Source: Rhodocyclaceae bacterium (lineage in GTDB: Bacteria > Pseudomonadota > Gammaproteobacteria > Burkholderiales > Rhodocyclaceae). Taken from it: DNA of 56,042 bases. The notes under the pieces were generated by a model. The model searched no databases. It saw only the letters and a list, made by a program, of their open reading frames with translations, and was not told where the DNA came from. The stretch lies in contig RXJP01000031.1 of NCBI GenBank assembly GCA_003963315.1, forward strand, positions 1 through 56,042, written 5' to 3'. Shown here piece after piece: positions 9,118-21,295 of the stretch. The stretch's first letter is position 1. Each line of letters starts with the position of its first letter. The translations under genes and the position numbers were made by a program.

Positions 9118-10086
9118 TCAATGACGGCGGGTGACTGCAAAGTCCGCCAATTCTAGCAGACTGTCTTTGTATTGCGAAGGCGGCAGGGCATTAATCGCGG
9201 CCTTGGCCGTTGCCGCTTCGGCTTCGGCGCGGCGGCGGGTTTCTTCCAAAGCACCCGTGGCCTGGATGGCGGCGAGAATGGCGGGCAGTTCATCCAGCCC
9301 CCCCTGTTCAATGGCTTGGCGTACCAATGCAGCCTGTTCCGGGCTGCCGTGCTGCATGACGTGGATCAGGGGCAGGGTCGGTTTGCCTTCGGCGAGGTCG
9401 TCGCCCACATGCTTGCCGGTTTCCCCTTCCACACCGGAGTAGTCGAGCACGTCGTCCACCAATTGGAAGGCGGTGCCCAGGTGCATGCCATAGCGGGCCA
9501 GGCCCTCTTCCATCTCCGGCGTGCTCTGGCCAAGGATGCCGCCGAGGCGGGCGGCGGCCTCGAACAGCTTGGCGGTCTTGTAGCGGATCACGCGCAAATA
9601 GGCGTCCACATCCACATCGGCGTTATTGCAGTTCATCAACTGCAAGACCTCACCCTCGGCGATCACATTGGTTGCGTCGGCCAGCACTTCCATGATGCGC
9701 ATGCTGCCTACCCCCACCATCATCTGGAAAGCACGGGAATAGAGGAAATCCCCCACCAGCACGCTGGCGGCATTGCCGAACAGGGCATTGGCGGTATCGC
9801 GGCCGCGACGCAGGTCGGATTCGTCCACCACGTCGTCGTGGAGCAGGGTCGCGGTATGGATGAACTCCACCACTGCCGCCAGTTCGTGGTGGTGGCTACC
9901 CCGGTACCCTGTGGCCCCCGCCGTGAGCAGCACCAGGGCCGGACGCATGCGCTTGCCGCCGGCGCCAATGATGTATTCAGCCACTTGGCGCACCAGCACC
10001 ACATCGGAGTAAAGGCGGTCGCGGATGACCCCATCGACGACCTTCATATCGTCGGCGATCAGGGCATAGAGGGAATTGAGCTGCAC
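9118..10086 (-). CDS. ispB: Octaprenyl diphosphate synthase (trans-isoprenyl diphosphate synthase)
   Basis: 322-aa soluble prenyltransferase that extends farnesyl-PP with IPP to make the ubiquinone side chain. The first Asp-rich motif with its basic tail is LLHDDVVDESDLRRG (about 80-94) and the second is VDDVLDYSG (about 211-219); the GGKRMRP substrate-binding stretch lies near residue 43. Chain length (C40) is inferred from family and context: ispB lies divergent to rplU-rpmA-obgE in many proteobacteria. The 170-bp gap to rplU holds both promoters. Confidence 0.95.
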   Translation of the reverse strand: MQLNSLYALIADDMKVVDGVIRDRLYSDVVLVRQVAEYIIGAGGKRMRPALVLLTAGATGYRGSHHHELAAVVEFIHTATLLHDDVVDESDLRRGRDTANALFGNAASVLVGDFLYSRAFQMMVGVGSMRIMEVLADATNVIAEGEVLQLMNCNNADVDVDAYLRVIRYKTAKLFEAAARLGGILGQSTPEMEEGLARYGMHLGTAFQLVDDVLDYSGVEGETGKHVGDDLAEGKPTLPLIHVMQHGSPEQAALVRQAIEQGGLDELPAILAAIQATGALEETRRRAEAEAATAKAAINALPPSQYKDSLLELADFAVTRRH

Positions 10087-10171
10087 AGGGGAAGGGGCGC
10101 GGAGCGGATTTGCAGGAAAGGCGCGATGTTAGGCACCCCTCACGGCATCGTCAACAATAGACAAATTTGCT

Positions 10172-10200
10172 TTGACATGAATGAGTTGGCTCCCTATAAT
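10172..10200 (+). promoter_or_regulatory. Consensus sigma70 promoter of rplU-rpmA
   Basis: TTGACA (10172-10177) and TATAAT (10195-10200) with a 17-bp spacer, a perfect match to the housekeeping promoter. It lies about 57 bp upstream of the rplU start, as expected for a strongly expressed ribosomal-protein transcript. Confidence 0.93.
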
Positions 10201-10256
10201 GCGCGGTTCTTTTGTAGCACCCGCAGTACTTTCCTTCTTTTATAACGGAGTCATCC

Positions 10257-10571
10257 ATGTCTTATGCGGTCATAAAAACCGGCGGCAAGCAGTATCGCGT
10301 CGTTGCCGGCGAAAAGATCAAAGTAGAACAGATACCGGCAGACGTGGGCGCTGAAATCACTCTCGACCAAGTTTTGATGGTCGGCGAGGGCGAGTCGGTC
10401 AAGATCGGCACGCCCCTGGTTTCAGGTGCCACAGTCACAGCCAAAGTGGTCAGCCACGGTCGTCACGACAAGGTTCGTATCTTCAAGATGCGTCGTCGTA
10501 AGCACTACCAGAAGCATCAAGGCCACCGTCAGAACTACACCGAACTGGAAATCAGCGGCATCGCCGGCTGA
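10257..10571 (+). CDS. rplU: 50S ribosomal protein L21
   Basis: 104 aa, normal L21 length. It begins [15 protein letters not shown], the family's hallmark, and has the basic C-terminal [14 protein letters not shown] segment that binds 23S rRNA. A GGAG ribosome site lies just upstream. It is first in an operon with rpmA, 28 bp away, behind a consensus promoter. Confidence 0.98.
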   Translation: MSYAVIKTGGKQYRVVAGEKIKVEQIPADVGAEITLDQVLMVGEGESVKIGTPLVSGATVTAKVVSHGRHDKVRIFKMRRRKHYQKHQGHRQNYTELEISGIAG

Positions 10572-10599
10572 GTTCATAGCCTAATAAGGAGCACTTACC

Positions 10600-10866
10600 A
10601 TGGCACACAAGAAAGCAGGCGGTAGTTCCCGTAACGGCCGCGACTCAGAAGCCAAACGACTGGGCGTCAAGAGCTACGGCGGCGAACTGATCCACGCCGG
10701 CAGCATCATCGTCCGTCAGCGCGGCACCCAGTTCCACCCCGGCGACAACGTCGGTATCGGCAAGGACCACACCCTCTTTGCCAAGGTGCACGGCACGGTG
10801 AAGTTTGCCGTCAAGGGCGCTACGCAACGCAAGGTAGTGAGCATCGTTCCCTACGCTGGCGAATAA
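10600..10866 (+). CDS. rpmA: 50S ribosomal protein L27
   Basis: 88 aa, beginning [16 protein letters not shown]. The N-terminal tail reaches the peptidyl-transferase centre, and no Firmicutes-type cleavable extension is present. Ribosome site AAGGAG lies just upstream. A strong hairpin follows, which should limit read-through into obgE. Confidence 0.98.
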   Translation: MAHKKAGGSSRNGRDSEAKRLGVKSYGGELIHAGSIIVRQRGTQFHPGDNVGIGKDHTLFAKVHGTVKFAVKGATQRKVVSIVPYAGE

Positions 10867-10881
10867 TCAGGCCTGGGCCTG

Positions 10882-13153
<2,272 letters not shown>

Positions 13154-13164
13154 ACGACAACACC

Positions 13165-13200
13165 AAAAAACAAAGCCCGGCAAATGCCGGGCTTTGTTCT
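13165..13200. terminator. Bidirectional terminator between proB and grxD
   Basis: 13-bp stem AACAAAGCCCGGC / GCCGGGCTTTGTT (13169-13181, 13186-13198) with a 4-nt loop. Six A residues (13165-13170) on its left give a T-run for the minus strand. It serves the convergent ends of proB (+) and grxD (-). Confidence 0.85.
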
Positions 13201-13220
13201 TGCGCCGTCTAAACACAAAA

Positions 13221-13547
13221 TCACTGCGCCTTGACGATGGGTTCGAGCAAGGTTTGCAGTTCGCCAGCTTGGTACATCTCGGTGGCGATATCGGCACCGC
13301 CGACGAATTCGCCGTTGACATAGAGTTGGGGCACCGTGGGCCACTGGGCGTAGTCCTTGACACCCTGGCGAATGGATTCGTCAGCCAGCACATCCACTGT
13401 GACAAATTTGTTCAGGCCGCAGGCCTTGAGAATCTGCACCACACGGCCGGAAAAACCGCATTGGGGAAACTGCGCGTTGCCCTTCATGTAGAGCACCACG
13501 GAGTTTTGGGTCACGGTGTCGTGAATTTTCTTTTGCACGTCGTCCAT
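13221..13547 (-). CDS. grxD: Monothiol glutaredoxin (Grx4/CGFS type)
   Basis: 108 aa from the ATG at 13545-13547, preceded by AAGGAA. It has the single-Cys active site QCGFSG of monothiol glutaredoxins, the WPTVPQLYV cis-Pro segment and the GGAD glutathione-binding loop. The family carries and delivers Fe-S clusters rather than reducing disulfides. The reading frame extends nine codons further up (13574), but the ribosome site and family start favour 13547. It is last in the hemA-prfA-prmC-grxD row. Confidence 0.95.
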   Translation of the reverse strand: MDDVQKKIHDTVTQNSVVLYMKGNAQFPQCGFSGRVVQILKACGLNKFVTVDVLADESIRQGVKDYAQWPTVPQLYVNGEFVGGADIATEMYQAGELQTLLEPIVKAQ

Positions 13548-13619
13548 CTTGAATTCCTTTTCAATACCCGACAAAAATTATCGGGTTAATTTTACCGGCC
13601 CAAGGGCTCGGGGTCAATG

Positions 13620-14444
13620 TCAGCCTTGCCATCGCCCGAGAGTGACACGCAGGATTCCTGCCAAGTCCCGGTGTTGTTCGATGGCGGCAAAGCCTCGCTC
13701 GGCCAGGACCCCTGCCACAGCCTCGGCCTGGTCGTAGCCATGCTCGAACATCAGCGTTCCGCCAGGATTGAGATAGTCCGGCGTCTGGGAAGTAATGTGA
13801 CGGATGTCGTCCATTCCCGTCGGCCCGCTGGCCAGGGCGGATGCCGGCTCGAAGCGCACATCGCCCTGGGCGAGATGGGGGTCGCCAGCGGCAATGTAGG
13901 GCGGATTGGCAACAATCAGATGGAAACGGCTCCCCACAACGGGTTCGAACCAACTGCCGTGAAAGAAACGTACGGGCGCCGATAGAGCCTCGGCATTTTC
14001 TCTCGCCACCGCCAAGGCTTCTGCCGAAGCATCCACCGCTGTGACCTTCGCCATCGGCGCTTCAAGTGCAAGGGTCACCGCGATACAACCGCTGCCGGTA
14101 CCCAGGTCAAGCACTGCCGGCGCGGGAATGCCTTTCATTCTGGCCAAGGCCAGCTCCACCAATAGCTCCGTTTCATGGCGAGGGATCAACACCGCAGGAC
14201 CCACAGTGAATTCCCGGCCGTAAAACTCACGATGGCCGGTGAGATACGCCACCGGCTCGCCGGAAGAACGGCGGTTCACCCAGGCAGAAAATTTTTCTGC
14301 AATGTCCTTTGACAAGGCGTCGTCATGATGGGCCTCAATCCACGCCAAATTCCGCTCCAGCAGAAAGCCCAGCAGCAGACGAGCCTCTGCAAGGGGAATG
14401 GATAGCCGCGCAGCTCGTAGGGCATCGGCGATAGTAACCGCCAC
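13620..14444 (-). CDS. prmC: Release-factor glutamine N5-methyltransferase PrmC
   Basis: 274 aa. An N-terminal helical domain is followed by a SAM-binding methyltransferase fold with VLDLGTGSGCIA (111-122) and the NPPY substrate motif (180-183). It methylates the Gln of the GGQ motif in RF1/RF2. It lies 2 bp downstream of prfA, which encodes its substrate RF1. Confidence 0.96.
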   Translation of the reverse strand: MAVTIADALRAARLSIPLAEARLLLGFLLERNLAWIEAHHDDALSKDIAEKFSAWVNRRSSGEPVAYLTGHREFYGREFTVGPAVLIPRHETELLVELALARMKGIPAPAVLDLGTGSGCIAVTLALEAPMAKVTAVDASAEALAVARENAEALSAPVRFFHGSWFEPVVGSRFHLIVANPPYIAAGDPHLAQGDVRFEPASALASGPTGMDDIRHITSQTPDYLNPGGTLMFEHGYDQAEAVAGVLAERGFAAIEQHRDLAGILRVTLGRWQG

Positions 14445-14446
14445 GG

Positions 14447-15532
14447 TCAGTGATTTTCTTCCGAGAGGGCGGCCAGCAATTCCGTCTGGTGCTCCGAAGT
14501 CAAGGCATTCACCAGTTCATCCAACTCCCCTTGCATGACGGCATCCAGCTTGTAGAGGGTGAGATTGATGCGGTGGTCAGTCATGCGCCCCTGGGGGAAG
14601 TTGTAAGTACGGATGCGTTCGGAACGGTCGCCGCTACCGATCAGGCTTTTGCGGGTGGAGGCGATCTTCTTCTGCTGCTCCCGAGTCTGGGCGTCGTTGA
14701 TGCGGGCCGCCAGCACGCTCATGGCCTGGGCCTTGTTGCGATGCTGGGAACGATCGTCCTGGCACTCGACAACGATGCCGGTAGGAATGTGGGTGATACG
14801 TACCGCCGAATCGGTCTTGTTGATGTGTTGTCCGCCAGCGCCGGACGCGCGGAAGGTATCGATACGCAGGTCCGCAGGGTTGATGTGCACTTCTTCCAGC
14901 TCATCCGCCTCGGGCATCACCGCCACGGTGCAGGCGGAGGTGTGGATGCGCCCTTGCGACTCGGTAGCCGGCACCCGCTGCACGCGGTGGCCGCCGGACT
15001 CGAACTTGAGTTTGGAATAAGCGCCTTGGCCGACGATACGGCAGATGACCTCGCGATAACCGCCCAGGTCTGACTCATTGCGAGACACCACTTCGACCTT
15101 CCACCCTTGGCGTTCAGCGTAGCGGGTGTACATCCGGAACAGGTCGCCGGCGAACAGCGCCGATTCGTCGCCGCCAGTACCGGCGCGGATTTCCAGGAAC
15201 AGATTCTTGTCGTCGTTGGGGTCCTTGGGCAGCAGGGCGATCTGCAGGTCATCCTCCAGTTTGAGGATGCTGGCCTTGGCTGCCTCGATTTCGTCCGCCG
15301 CCAACTCTTTCATGTCCGGATCGGCCAGCATTTCCTCGGCTCCCGCCAGATCAACTTCGGCTTTTCGGTAGGCTGCGTAAAGCGCCACGACTGGTTCAAT
15401 CTCCGCACTCTCCTTGGTCAAGCGACGGTAGGCATCCATATCCTTGGTCGCCTCTTCGCTGGACATCAAGGCCTCGATTTCCTCCTTACGCTCAGTGAGA
15501 TGCTGAAGCTTGTCGCGGATACTGTTTTTCAT
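14447..15532 (-). CDS. prfA: Peptide chain release factor 1
   Basis: 361 aa, the usual RF1 length. The PAT stop-codon recognition tripeptide (188-190) makes it RF1 (UAA/UAG) rather than RF2, which has SPF. The catalytic GGQ (233-235) sits in [18 protein letters not shown]. It is followed 2 bp on by prmC. Confidence 0.98.
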   Translation of the reverse strand: MKNSIRDKLQHLTERKEEIEALMSSEEATKDMDAYRRLTKESAEIEPVVALYAAYRKAEVDLAGAEEMLADPDMKELAADEIEAAKASILKLEDDLQIALLPKDPNDDKNLFLEIRAGTGGDESALFAGDLFRMYTRYAERQGWKVEVVSRNESDLGGYREVICRIVGQGAYSKLKFESGGHRVQRVPATESQGRIHTSACTVAVMPEADELEEVHINPADLRIDTFRASGAGGQHINKTDSAVRITHIPTGIVVECQDDRSQHRNKAQAMSVLAARINDAQTREQQKKIASTRKSLIGSGDRSERIRTYNFPQGRMTDHRINLTLYKLDAVMQGELDELVNALTSEHQTELLAALSEENH

Positions 15533-15550
15533 GGCAATGGTTAAGCGCGC

Positions 15551-15587
15551 AAAAAGAAACGCCCCGGCCCACCTTGGGCCCGGGGCG
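15551..15587 (-). terminator. Terminator hairpin between hemA and prfA
   Basis: Minus-strand GC-rich stem CGCCCCGGGCCC / GGGCCGGGGCG with one bulge and a short loop, followed by TTTCTTTTT. It lies 12 bp past the hemA stop and just before prfA, so prfA probably has its own or read-through transcription. Confidence 0.7.
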
Positions 15588-15598
15588 AATCCTCAGCG

Positions 15599-16873
15599 CT
15601 ACTTGTCGGAATGGGATTGGGTGTTGAGGTGGTAGATGCCGGCCAGCAGATCAGCCACACGATTACGGTTTTCACCCTCGGCCTGGTTCAGGGCCTGGGT
15701 GGGCGGATGCATCAGTTTGTTGGTGATGCCCCGGGACAATGCCTCCAGCACCTTGGCCGGCTCTTCGCCGCGATGCAAGGCCTTCAGTGCATGCTCCAGC
15801 TCATGGTGACGCACCTGTTCGGCGCTATCGCGCAGGGCACGAATCACCGGCACCACTTCTCGGGCATCCACCCAGTGCAGGAAACTGTTCACCTGCTGGT
15901 CGATGATGCCCTCCGCCTCCACCACCGCCGCTTGTCGAGACTCCAAGCCGGCTTCGACAATTTCGCCGAGATCGTCCAGGGTGTACAGGAAAACGTCGTC
16001 CAACCGAGCCACTTCGGCCTCAATGTCGCGGGGCACTGCCAAGTCCACCATCACCATGGGGCGATGACGACGTTGCTTCAACGCCCGCTCCACCATCCCC
16101 AAGCCCACCACGGGCAAGGGACTGCCGGTGCAGGACACCACGATGTCGTAATCCCCCAGGCACCCAGCCAATTCGTCAAGGCGAATCACGTCGGCCTGAA
16201 TACGTCCAGCCAAGGACTGAGCCCGTTCCGGTGTCCGGTTGGCGATAGTCATCTTGCCTGGCTTAGCCGCGGCGAAATGAGCAGCGCAGAGTTCGATCAT
16301 TTCCCCAGCGCCAACGAACAGCACTTTCTGCTTGGCAATGCTGTCGAAAATACGTCCAGACAGGTGGACCGCAGCCGCAGCCATGGACACCGTATTGGCA
16401 CCGATGGCCGTGGTGGAGCGCACCTCCTTGGCTACAGCAAAAGTGCGCTGGAACAGCTTGCCAAGGAAGGAACCCAGGGTGCCCGCCTCTTCCGCCGCCC
16501 GAGCCGCCTGTTTCATCTGGCCAAGGATTTGCGGCTCGCCCAACACCATGGAATCTAGGCCACTGGCAACGCGGAACATGTGACGGATCGCATCCCGCTG
16601 GGGATGGGTATAAAGATGGGGATGGATATGCGGGCCAGGCAGGGCGTGGTATTCCGCCAACCATTCCTTCACCGGCGCAATGGCATCGGCGCGATCCGTG
16701 GCGCAATACAGTTCGGTACGATTGCAGGTGGACAGGATCGCCGCCTCCCGCACCGCATTTCGCCGCAACAGATCGTGCAGGGCTTTGGGCAAGCCCATCA
16801 CGTCAAACGCCACCTGCTCGCGCACGGCGAGGGGAGCGGTTACGTGATTGAGGCCTAGGGCGAAAACCTGCAT
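15599..16873 (-). CDS. hemA: Glutamyl-tRNA reductase
   Basis: First committed enzyme of C5 heme synthesis, reducing Glu-tRNA to glutamate semialdehyde with NADPH. From [10 protein letters not shown] it has 424 aa, normal for the family. The catalytic Cys is C50 in ILSTCNRTE; the NADP-binding domain has VGAGEMIEL, and a C-terminal dimerisation helix is present. The reading frame is open up to 16999, but the family start at 16873 is clear even though no good ribosome site precedes it. It borders the polysaccharide locus. Confidence 0.95.
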   Translation of the reverse strand: MQVFALGLNHVTAPLAVREQVAFDVMGLPKALHDLLRRNAVREAAILSTCNRTELYCATDRADAIAPVKEWLAEYHALPGPHIHPHLYTHPQRDAIRHMFRVASGLDSMVLGEPQILGQMKQAARAAEEAGTLGSFLGKLFQRTFAVAKEVRSTTAIGANTVSMAAAAVHLSGRIFDSIAKQKVLFVGAGEMIELCAAHFAAAKPGKMTIANRTPERAQSLAGRIQADVIRLDELAGCLGDYDIVVSCTGSPLPVVGLGMVERALKQRRHRPMVMVDLAVPRDIEAEVARLDDVFLYTLDDLGEIVEAGLESRQAAVVEAEGIIDQQVNSFLHWVDAREVVPVIRALRDSAEQVRHHELEHALKALHRGEEPAKVLEALSRGITNKLMHPPTQALNQAEGENRNRVADLLAGIYHLNTQSHSDK

Positions 16874-16997
16874 GACTGAGGAAGGAATGAGCAAGAGGTA
16901 GGAATTATACGTTTCGACAGGAAAAACCTTGCGCAAACAAGAGGAAACTCTATTGGACCTAATGCCTATGAAGATGGTGCAGCGGCAAAACAGGAAC

Positions 16998-17019
16998 AAA
17001 AATGTGGCTAGGCCTAGCC
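16998..17019 (-). terminator. Possible weak terminator at the end of the polysaccharide locus
   Basis: A 14-bp perfect palindrome GGCTAGGCCTAGCC (17006-17019) can form a 5-bp stem with a GGCC loop, followed on the minus strand by ACATTTTTG. It lies 37 bp past the last gene of the locus and before hemA. The stem is short. Confidence 0.35.
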
Positions 17020-17055
17020 TCCAGTCTATGGTTTGCTTAACTACCCATGCTGTCC

Positions 17056-17991
17056 CTACCGGGAAAAAGCCCGTTGAAAACCCTCGACCACACTGACTGT
17101 AGGCTTCCAGCCAAGGATCCGACGATTTTTGTCGATGTCCACCTGTAGATTGCCATAAAGCCGGCGCACCAAATTCTCTTTCCCAGTCCAGTAGGCGGAA
17201 CGACAGATCAGTTTCTGGGGCAAGGGAAACAAGCGGGCTGGTCGGCCGATGGCTGCGCCGATCTCACTGGCCAAGCGAGTAGTCGAAATATCCTCGCCGT
17301 CGCTAGCAAGGAAAATCTGACCGGCGGCGGCGGGATGGTCAATGCATGTCTCGATCAACGAACAAAGATTGTCAATACCCACCAAGCTGCGCCAATTATC
17401 AATCTTAGCCAGAGGCAGGGGCAGGCCGCGGCTAATCGCTCCCTGGAGACTACTCAGGTTGCCCTTGACTCCGCGTCCATAGACCAGGGGCGGGCGAATG
17501 ATCACTACTTCCAAGCCACTGTTTCGGGCGAGCGCCATTAACGCTGTCTCGGCTTCCGCCTTGCTGACGCCATAGTGATCCTCTGGAGCGATTGGATCAT
17601 CAGCGCAGAAGGGCCGACCGGGGTTAGTCTCTTCGCCATTTACTTTGATCGAGCTGAGGTACACGAAGCGACGTACGCCGGCCACCACGGCCGCCCGTGC
17701 CAGAGCTAAGGTACCGGCCACGTTAACTTCGCGGAATGCCGCCAGTGGGTCGGCATGGGTTTCGCGCATCACATGGACCCGAGCCGCCAGATGAATGACG
17801 CAATCCACACCGACAAGGTGCCCTTGCCAATCAGTGCTGCCGTCAAGGCTCTCAATGAAAAAACCTTCCACGCCCGGTGGCAACGCTGTCGTCGATCGAT
17901 GGGGAGCGATCAACGAGTACCGCCCCGCCAGATGTGAGATCAGCGCGCGGCCAACGAAACCCGTGGCTCCGGAGACCAACAAGCGACTCAC
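17056..17991 (-). CDS. NAD-dependent sugar epimerase/4-reductase (WbpV/WbjF type)
   Basis: 311-aa extended short-chain dehydrogenase: GATGFVG nucleotide-binding loop at the N-terminus, SSIKVNG, and catalytic YGVSK (about 139-143). The sequence style ([33 protein letters not shown]) is that of WbpV/WreQ-like proteins. These reduce UDP-4-keto-6-deoxy-GlcNAc to UDP-QuiNAc or act as UDP-sugar 4-epimerases. In Pseudomonas aeruginosa O11 a homologue follows wbjBCD. It starts with GTG overlapping the wbjD stop (GTGA). It is last in the locus; the usual downstream WbpL-type initiating transferase is absent and hemA follows instead. Exact substrate unknown. Confidence 0.8.
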   Translation of the reverse strand: MSRLLVSGATGFVGRALISHLAGRYSLIAPHRSTTALPPGVEGFFIESLDGSTDWQGHLVGVDCVIHLAARVHVMRETHADPLAAFREVNVAGTLALARAAVVAGVRRFVYLSSIKVNGEETNPGRPFCADDPIAPEDHYGVSKAEAETALMALARNSGLEVVIIRPPLVYGRGVKGNLSSLQGAISRGLPLPLAKIDNWRSLVGIDNLCSLIETCIDHPAAAGQIFLASDGEDISTTRLASEIGAAIGRPARLFPLPQKLICRSAYWTGKENLVRRLYGNLQVDIDKNRRILGWKPTVSVVEGFQRAFSR

Positions 17992-19127
17992 ATCGATTTC
18001 CTCCAGACCACACGATTCACATAGTCGGTGTAGCTAAATATCACCCGGACTACCTTCTCGGCCACATTGGGTACCGAGTAGTCCTTCACCTGATGCAGCG
18101 TACGCTCACCCCCGCGGCCCTGAGAAAGGACCAGCTCGAGGGACTGGAGCACCCGGTCCACCGTCAGTCCAGTCATCACCGTCGCTGCCTCTTCCATACC
18201 CTCAGGGCGTTCATGGGCCTCTCGGATGTTAAGAGCGGGAAAGTTGAGAATCGAACTTTCCTCGTTGATCGTGCCACTGTCAGAAAGCACCGCTATGGCA
18301 TCCATTTGTAGCCGGACGTAGTCCACCAAACCCAATGGCTTCATCAGATCGATCTTGGGAGAAAGAGGCATTGCGAGGGCATCGAAGCGCTTTCGGGTAC
18401 GCGGGTGGGTAGAGACTATAATGCGTTTGCCATATCTCTCGGCGATCGTGTTAAGCACTTCGACGAGACGGCCGAACTGTATCGGGCTATCTACGTTTTC
18501 TTCCCGGTGGCAGCTGATTACAAAGTAATCACGGGCAACGAGGCCGAGGCGAGATAGCACGTTCGACGCTTTCATCAAAGGCAGGTAGTGTGTAAGGACT
18601 TCGTGCATCGGGCTACCGGTCTTGATGATGCGATCAGGCGGAAGACCTTCTCTAAGGAGGTATTCTCTAGCAATATCGCTGTATGGCATGTTGATGTCCG
18701 CCAGATGGTCAACGATTTTTCGGTTTGTTTCCTCGGGAACGCGCGCATCGAAGCAGCGATTGCCGGCCTCCATGTGAAAGATGGGGATCTTGCGCCGCTT
18801 GGCAGCGATCGCCGCCAAGCAGGAATTGGTATCGCCAAGGACCAGCAATGCCTCCGGCTGCTCACTCGCCAGGACCTGATCGGCCTTGGTAATGATGTTG
18901 CCAATGGTTGCAGCGACGCTATCGCCCACAGCGTCGAGGAAATGGTCGGGCTTTCGGATAGAAAGCTCGTCGAAGAAGATCTGATTCAACTCGTAGTCGT
19001 AGTTCTGACCCGTGTGCACGAGCACGTGGTCAGCGACCTCATCGAGGCGAGCGATCACCCGCGATAATCGGATCACCTCGGGCCGGGTACCAACCACGGT
19101 CATCACCTTAAGTCTGGCGCTTGTCAT
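17988..19127 (-). CDS. wbjD: UDP-2-acetamido-2,6-dideoxy-L-talose 2-epimerase (non-hydrolysing WecB family)
   Basis: 379-aa GT-B-fold UDP-HexNAc 2-epimerase of the WecB family, starting VMTVVGTRPEVIRLSRV, with the LGDTNS, MEAGNR and SDSGTINEES motifs. Placed directly behind wbjB and wbjC, it should catalyse the last step to UDP-L-FucNAc. WecB itself (UDP-ManNAc) is the alternative, but the three-gene set argues for WbjD/FnlC. It overlaps wbjC by 4 bp. Confidence 0.9.
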   Translation of the reverse strand: MTSARLKVMTVVGTRPEVIRLSRVIARLDEVADHVLVHTGQNYDYELNQIFFDELSIRKPDHFLDAVGDSVAATIGNIITKADQVLASEQPEALLVLGDTNSCLAAIAAKRRKIPIFHMEAGNRCFDARVPEETNRKIVDHLADINMPYSDIAREYLLREGLPPDRIIKTGSPMHEVLTHYLPLMKASNVLSRLGLVARDYFVISCHREENVDSPIQFGRLVEVLNTIAERYGKRIIVSTHPRTRKRFDALAMPLSPKIDLMKPLGLVDYVRLQMDAIAVLSDSGTINEESSILNFPALNIREAHERPEGMEEAATVMTGLTVDRVLQSLELVLSQGRGGERTLHQVKDYSVPNVAEKVVRVIFSYTDYVNRVVWRKSM

Positions 19128-20242
19128 ATTCCTACTTTCTCGGGGAAAGTGTCAGAGTCCGATGGATCGTAAATCTCATTGGACCAGAACAGGGTCATCA
19201 GCTCGCCCTCCCCCACGTTCTCGATGGAATGGGTGTAGAAGGTGGGGATGTCTACAATCACTGGCCGACGGCCTGAAACGCGGACAGTCAGCACCTCAGT
19301 GGTGAAGAGCTTGCGGAAGCGAATCTCGGCCTCACCAGCGCAGACCAGGAAGCGCTCGAACTTACGGGTATGGAAATGGTTACCGCGGACCACGCCCGGA
19401 TGGGAAGTGGATAGAAAAGCCTGGCCACCCGGGTAGGTGCGCACCGCCTCGAACAGAGTGCCCCTGGCATCCGTATGCAGGTCCAAAGGTAGCTCGGCGT
19501 GGCGCGGAAAAAGATAGCTGCGGAAGGTATTGAATAGGGCCACGTCGTGGCTGTCCGTCATCGCCGGTAGGATGCGTAGGTCCAGATAGTCCGCGCGCAG
19601 CCCGGCGATTTGGCGGGCCAGGTCCTCCACCAACACCGTGCGTCCCTTGACCCTGGTCTGTCCTGAGGCGCCACTTTCGATCAGTTCGAGAAATTGCCCC
19701 GCCACCGCCTGCGCGTGCACCAGTTCCATCACCCCGCCGGGATTGACCGCGGGGGTCTCGCCGTGGGTGATTTGGTGACAGAAGGTGGCCACCGCAGAAT
19801 TGTGGAAGGGGCGCCCGAACTCGCCGAAGACATTGGGCAGAATCACATCGCTAAAGCGCCCGCCCAGCCGTTGCGCCAACGCAGCGAAGGCAGCCGCCAC
19901 CTCTCGCTTGCTCTGCCCGTAGGCGCTATCGCGGTCATGGTGGGTGGAATTGGCGAACAGCAGGTGAGGCATCTCGCCGCCAGCACAGGCGGACTCACAA
20001 GCGGCGACTAGGCGGGCGGCCAGCCCGCCGTTGATTCCAAGCACATCGGCATCAGCACCTCGGTTGATCCCAGCGCAATGGATGAGGGCGTCAAGTCCGC
20101 AAGCGAAGGCAGCCAGCGCGGCAGAATCAGCGAACTCTGCGCGTCCGGCGATTCGACACTCTGCGTTTGGCAGCATGGCACGAATGCGTGCCCGCAGATG
20201 CCATCCGAGCAGGCCGTCGGCGCCGGTAATGCCTATTTTCAT
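19124..20242 (-). CDS. wbjC: UDP-L-FucNAc pathway reductase WbjC/FnlB
   Basis: 372 aa. The N-terminal Rossmann domain (GADGLLGWHL) belongs to an NAD-dependent reductase; the C-terminal cupin domain (about 255-370) contains GNHFHTRKFERFLVCAGEAE. This fusion is characteristic of CapF/WbjC/FnlB, which acts on the 4-keto intermediate made by WbjB and reduces it to UDP-6-deoxy-L-talNAc. It overlaps wbjB by 4 bp and wbjD by 4 bp. Confidence 0.93.
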   Translation of the reverse strand: MKIGITGADGLLGWHLRARIRAMLPNAECRIAGRAEFADSAALAAFACGLDALIHCAGINRGADADVLGINGGLAARLVAACESACAGGEMPHLLFANSTHHDRDSAYGQSKREVAAAFAALAQRLGGRFSDVILPNVFGEFGRPFHNSAVATFCHQITHGETPAVNPGGVMELVHAQAVAGQFLELIESGASGQTRVKGRTVLVEDLARQIAGLRADYLDLRILPAMTDSHDVALFNTFRSYLFPRHAELPLDLHTDARGTLFEAVRTYPGGQAFLSTSHPGVVRGNHFHTRKFERFLVCAGEAEIRFRKLFTTEVLTVRVSGRRPVIVDIPTFYTHSIENVGEGELMTLFWSNEIYDPSDSDTFPEKVGI

Positions 20243-21294
20243 AAGCGGCCCACCGCCTTCAGTTCGGCAACTACGCCAGGCAGGGTCAGTAGCAACTGCT
20301 CTACCTGGTCTACGTCGAGGCGCTCGGTGTTATGCGACGTGTAGTCATCGTAGTCGACCTCCTGGGCATTCCCTTCGGTGAAATACTTGCCGTAGTTTAG
20401 ATCCCGGTTGTCCATTCGCGACCGGTAGTAGTCGCCCATGTCCTCGGAATTGAAAAGCTCCTCCCTGGTTGCCAGGGTTTCGTATAGTTTCTCGCCGTGA
20501 CGCATGCCGATGACTTTGACTCCGGCATCGGACTTGAACATTCGGAGCAAAGCTTCAGCCAGCACGCCGACCGTGCAAGCCGGGGCCTTGCGAATAAACA
20601 GATCGCCCTGGCGGCCGTGGAGGAAAGCGAAGCCGACCAAGTTGATCGCCATCGGCAGCGGGAGTAGGAAGCGCGTCATCTCGGGCACGGTTAGGGTCAG
20701 CGGCTTGCCCTCACGAATCTGCTTGATGAATAGCGGGATCACCGAGCCGCGCGAATACATCACGTTGCCGTAGCGGACCGAACAAAGAACAGTGCCGTTG
20801 TCACCAGTCCGGCGGGCCGCGGCTTGGGTGACCTTCTCCATCAGCGCTTTGGTCATTCCCATGGCATTGAGGGGATAAACTGCCTTGTCAGTGGACAAGC
20901 AAACCAAACGGGAGACCCCGCTAGCGATGGCCGACTCGACTACGTTGTTGCTGCCCTGAATGTTGGTCGCCACCGCCTGCATCGGAAAAAACTCGCAAGA
21001 CGGCACCTGCTTGAGGGCTGCGGCATGAAACACGTAGTCGACGCCGTGCATCGCCGAATCCACGCTGGCGCGGTCACGCACGTCACCGATGTAGAAGCGC
21101 ACCTGGTCACTGCCCAGATCGATACGCATCTGCTCCTGCTTGAGCTCGTCGCGGGAGAAGATGCGGATCTCGCGGCAGTCGAAGGGCTCCAGGAACCGCA
21201 GAAACTCGTGGCCAAAGGAACCCGTGCCCCCGGTGATCAGCACCCGTTTGTCCTTGAACAGCGGGGCTAGCTGCTGGATTTCATCAGTCTTCAT
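20239..21294 (-). CDS. wbjB: UDP-GlcNAc 4,6-dehydratase/5-epimerase WbjB/FnlA (CapE type)
   Basis: 351 aa from the ATG at 21292-21294 (AGGAA upstream; the open frame continues to 21495 through the neighbouring gene). It has the Rossmann loop GGTGSFGHEFL, and M-x3-K (MGMTK) in place of the usual Y-x3-K, the signature of the FlaA1/CapE/WbjB branch of short soluble 4,6-dehydratases. It starts UDP-L-FucNAc synthesis from UDP-GlcNAc. A 1-bp gap separates it from the upstream glycosyltransferase, so the set is co-translated. Confidence 0.93.
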   Translation of the reverse strand: MKTDEIQQLAPLFKDKRVLITGGTGSFGHEFLRFLEPFDCREIRIFSRDELKQEQMRIDLGSDQVRFYIGDVRDRASVDSAMHGVDYVFHAAALKQVPSCEFFPMQAVATNIQGSNNVVESAIASGVSRLVCLSTDKAVYPLNAMGMTKALMEKVTQAAARRTGDNGTVLCSVRYGNVMYSRGSVIPLFIKQIREGKPLTLTVPEMTRFLLPLPMAINLVGFAFLHGRQGDLFIRKAPACTVGVLAEALLRMFKSDAGVKVIGMRHGEKLYETLATREELFNSEDMGDYYRSRMDNRDLNYGKYFTEGNAQEVDYDDYTSHNTERLDVDQVEQLLLTLPGVVAELKAVGRL

Positions 21295-21295
21295 A

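Noticed and set aside
9172-10245. 357-aa plus-strand frame opposite ispB
   Set aside because: It overlaps the ispB active-site motifs and the rplU promoter; low-complexity His-rich translation.
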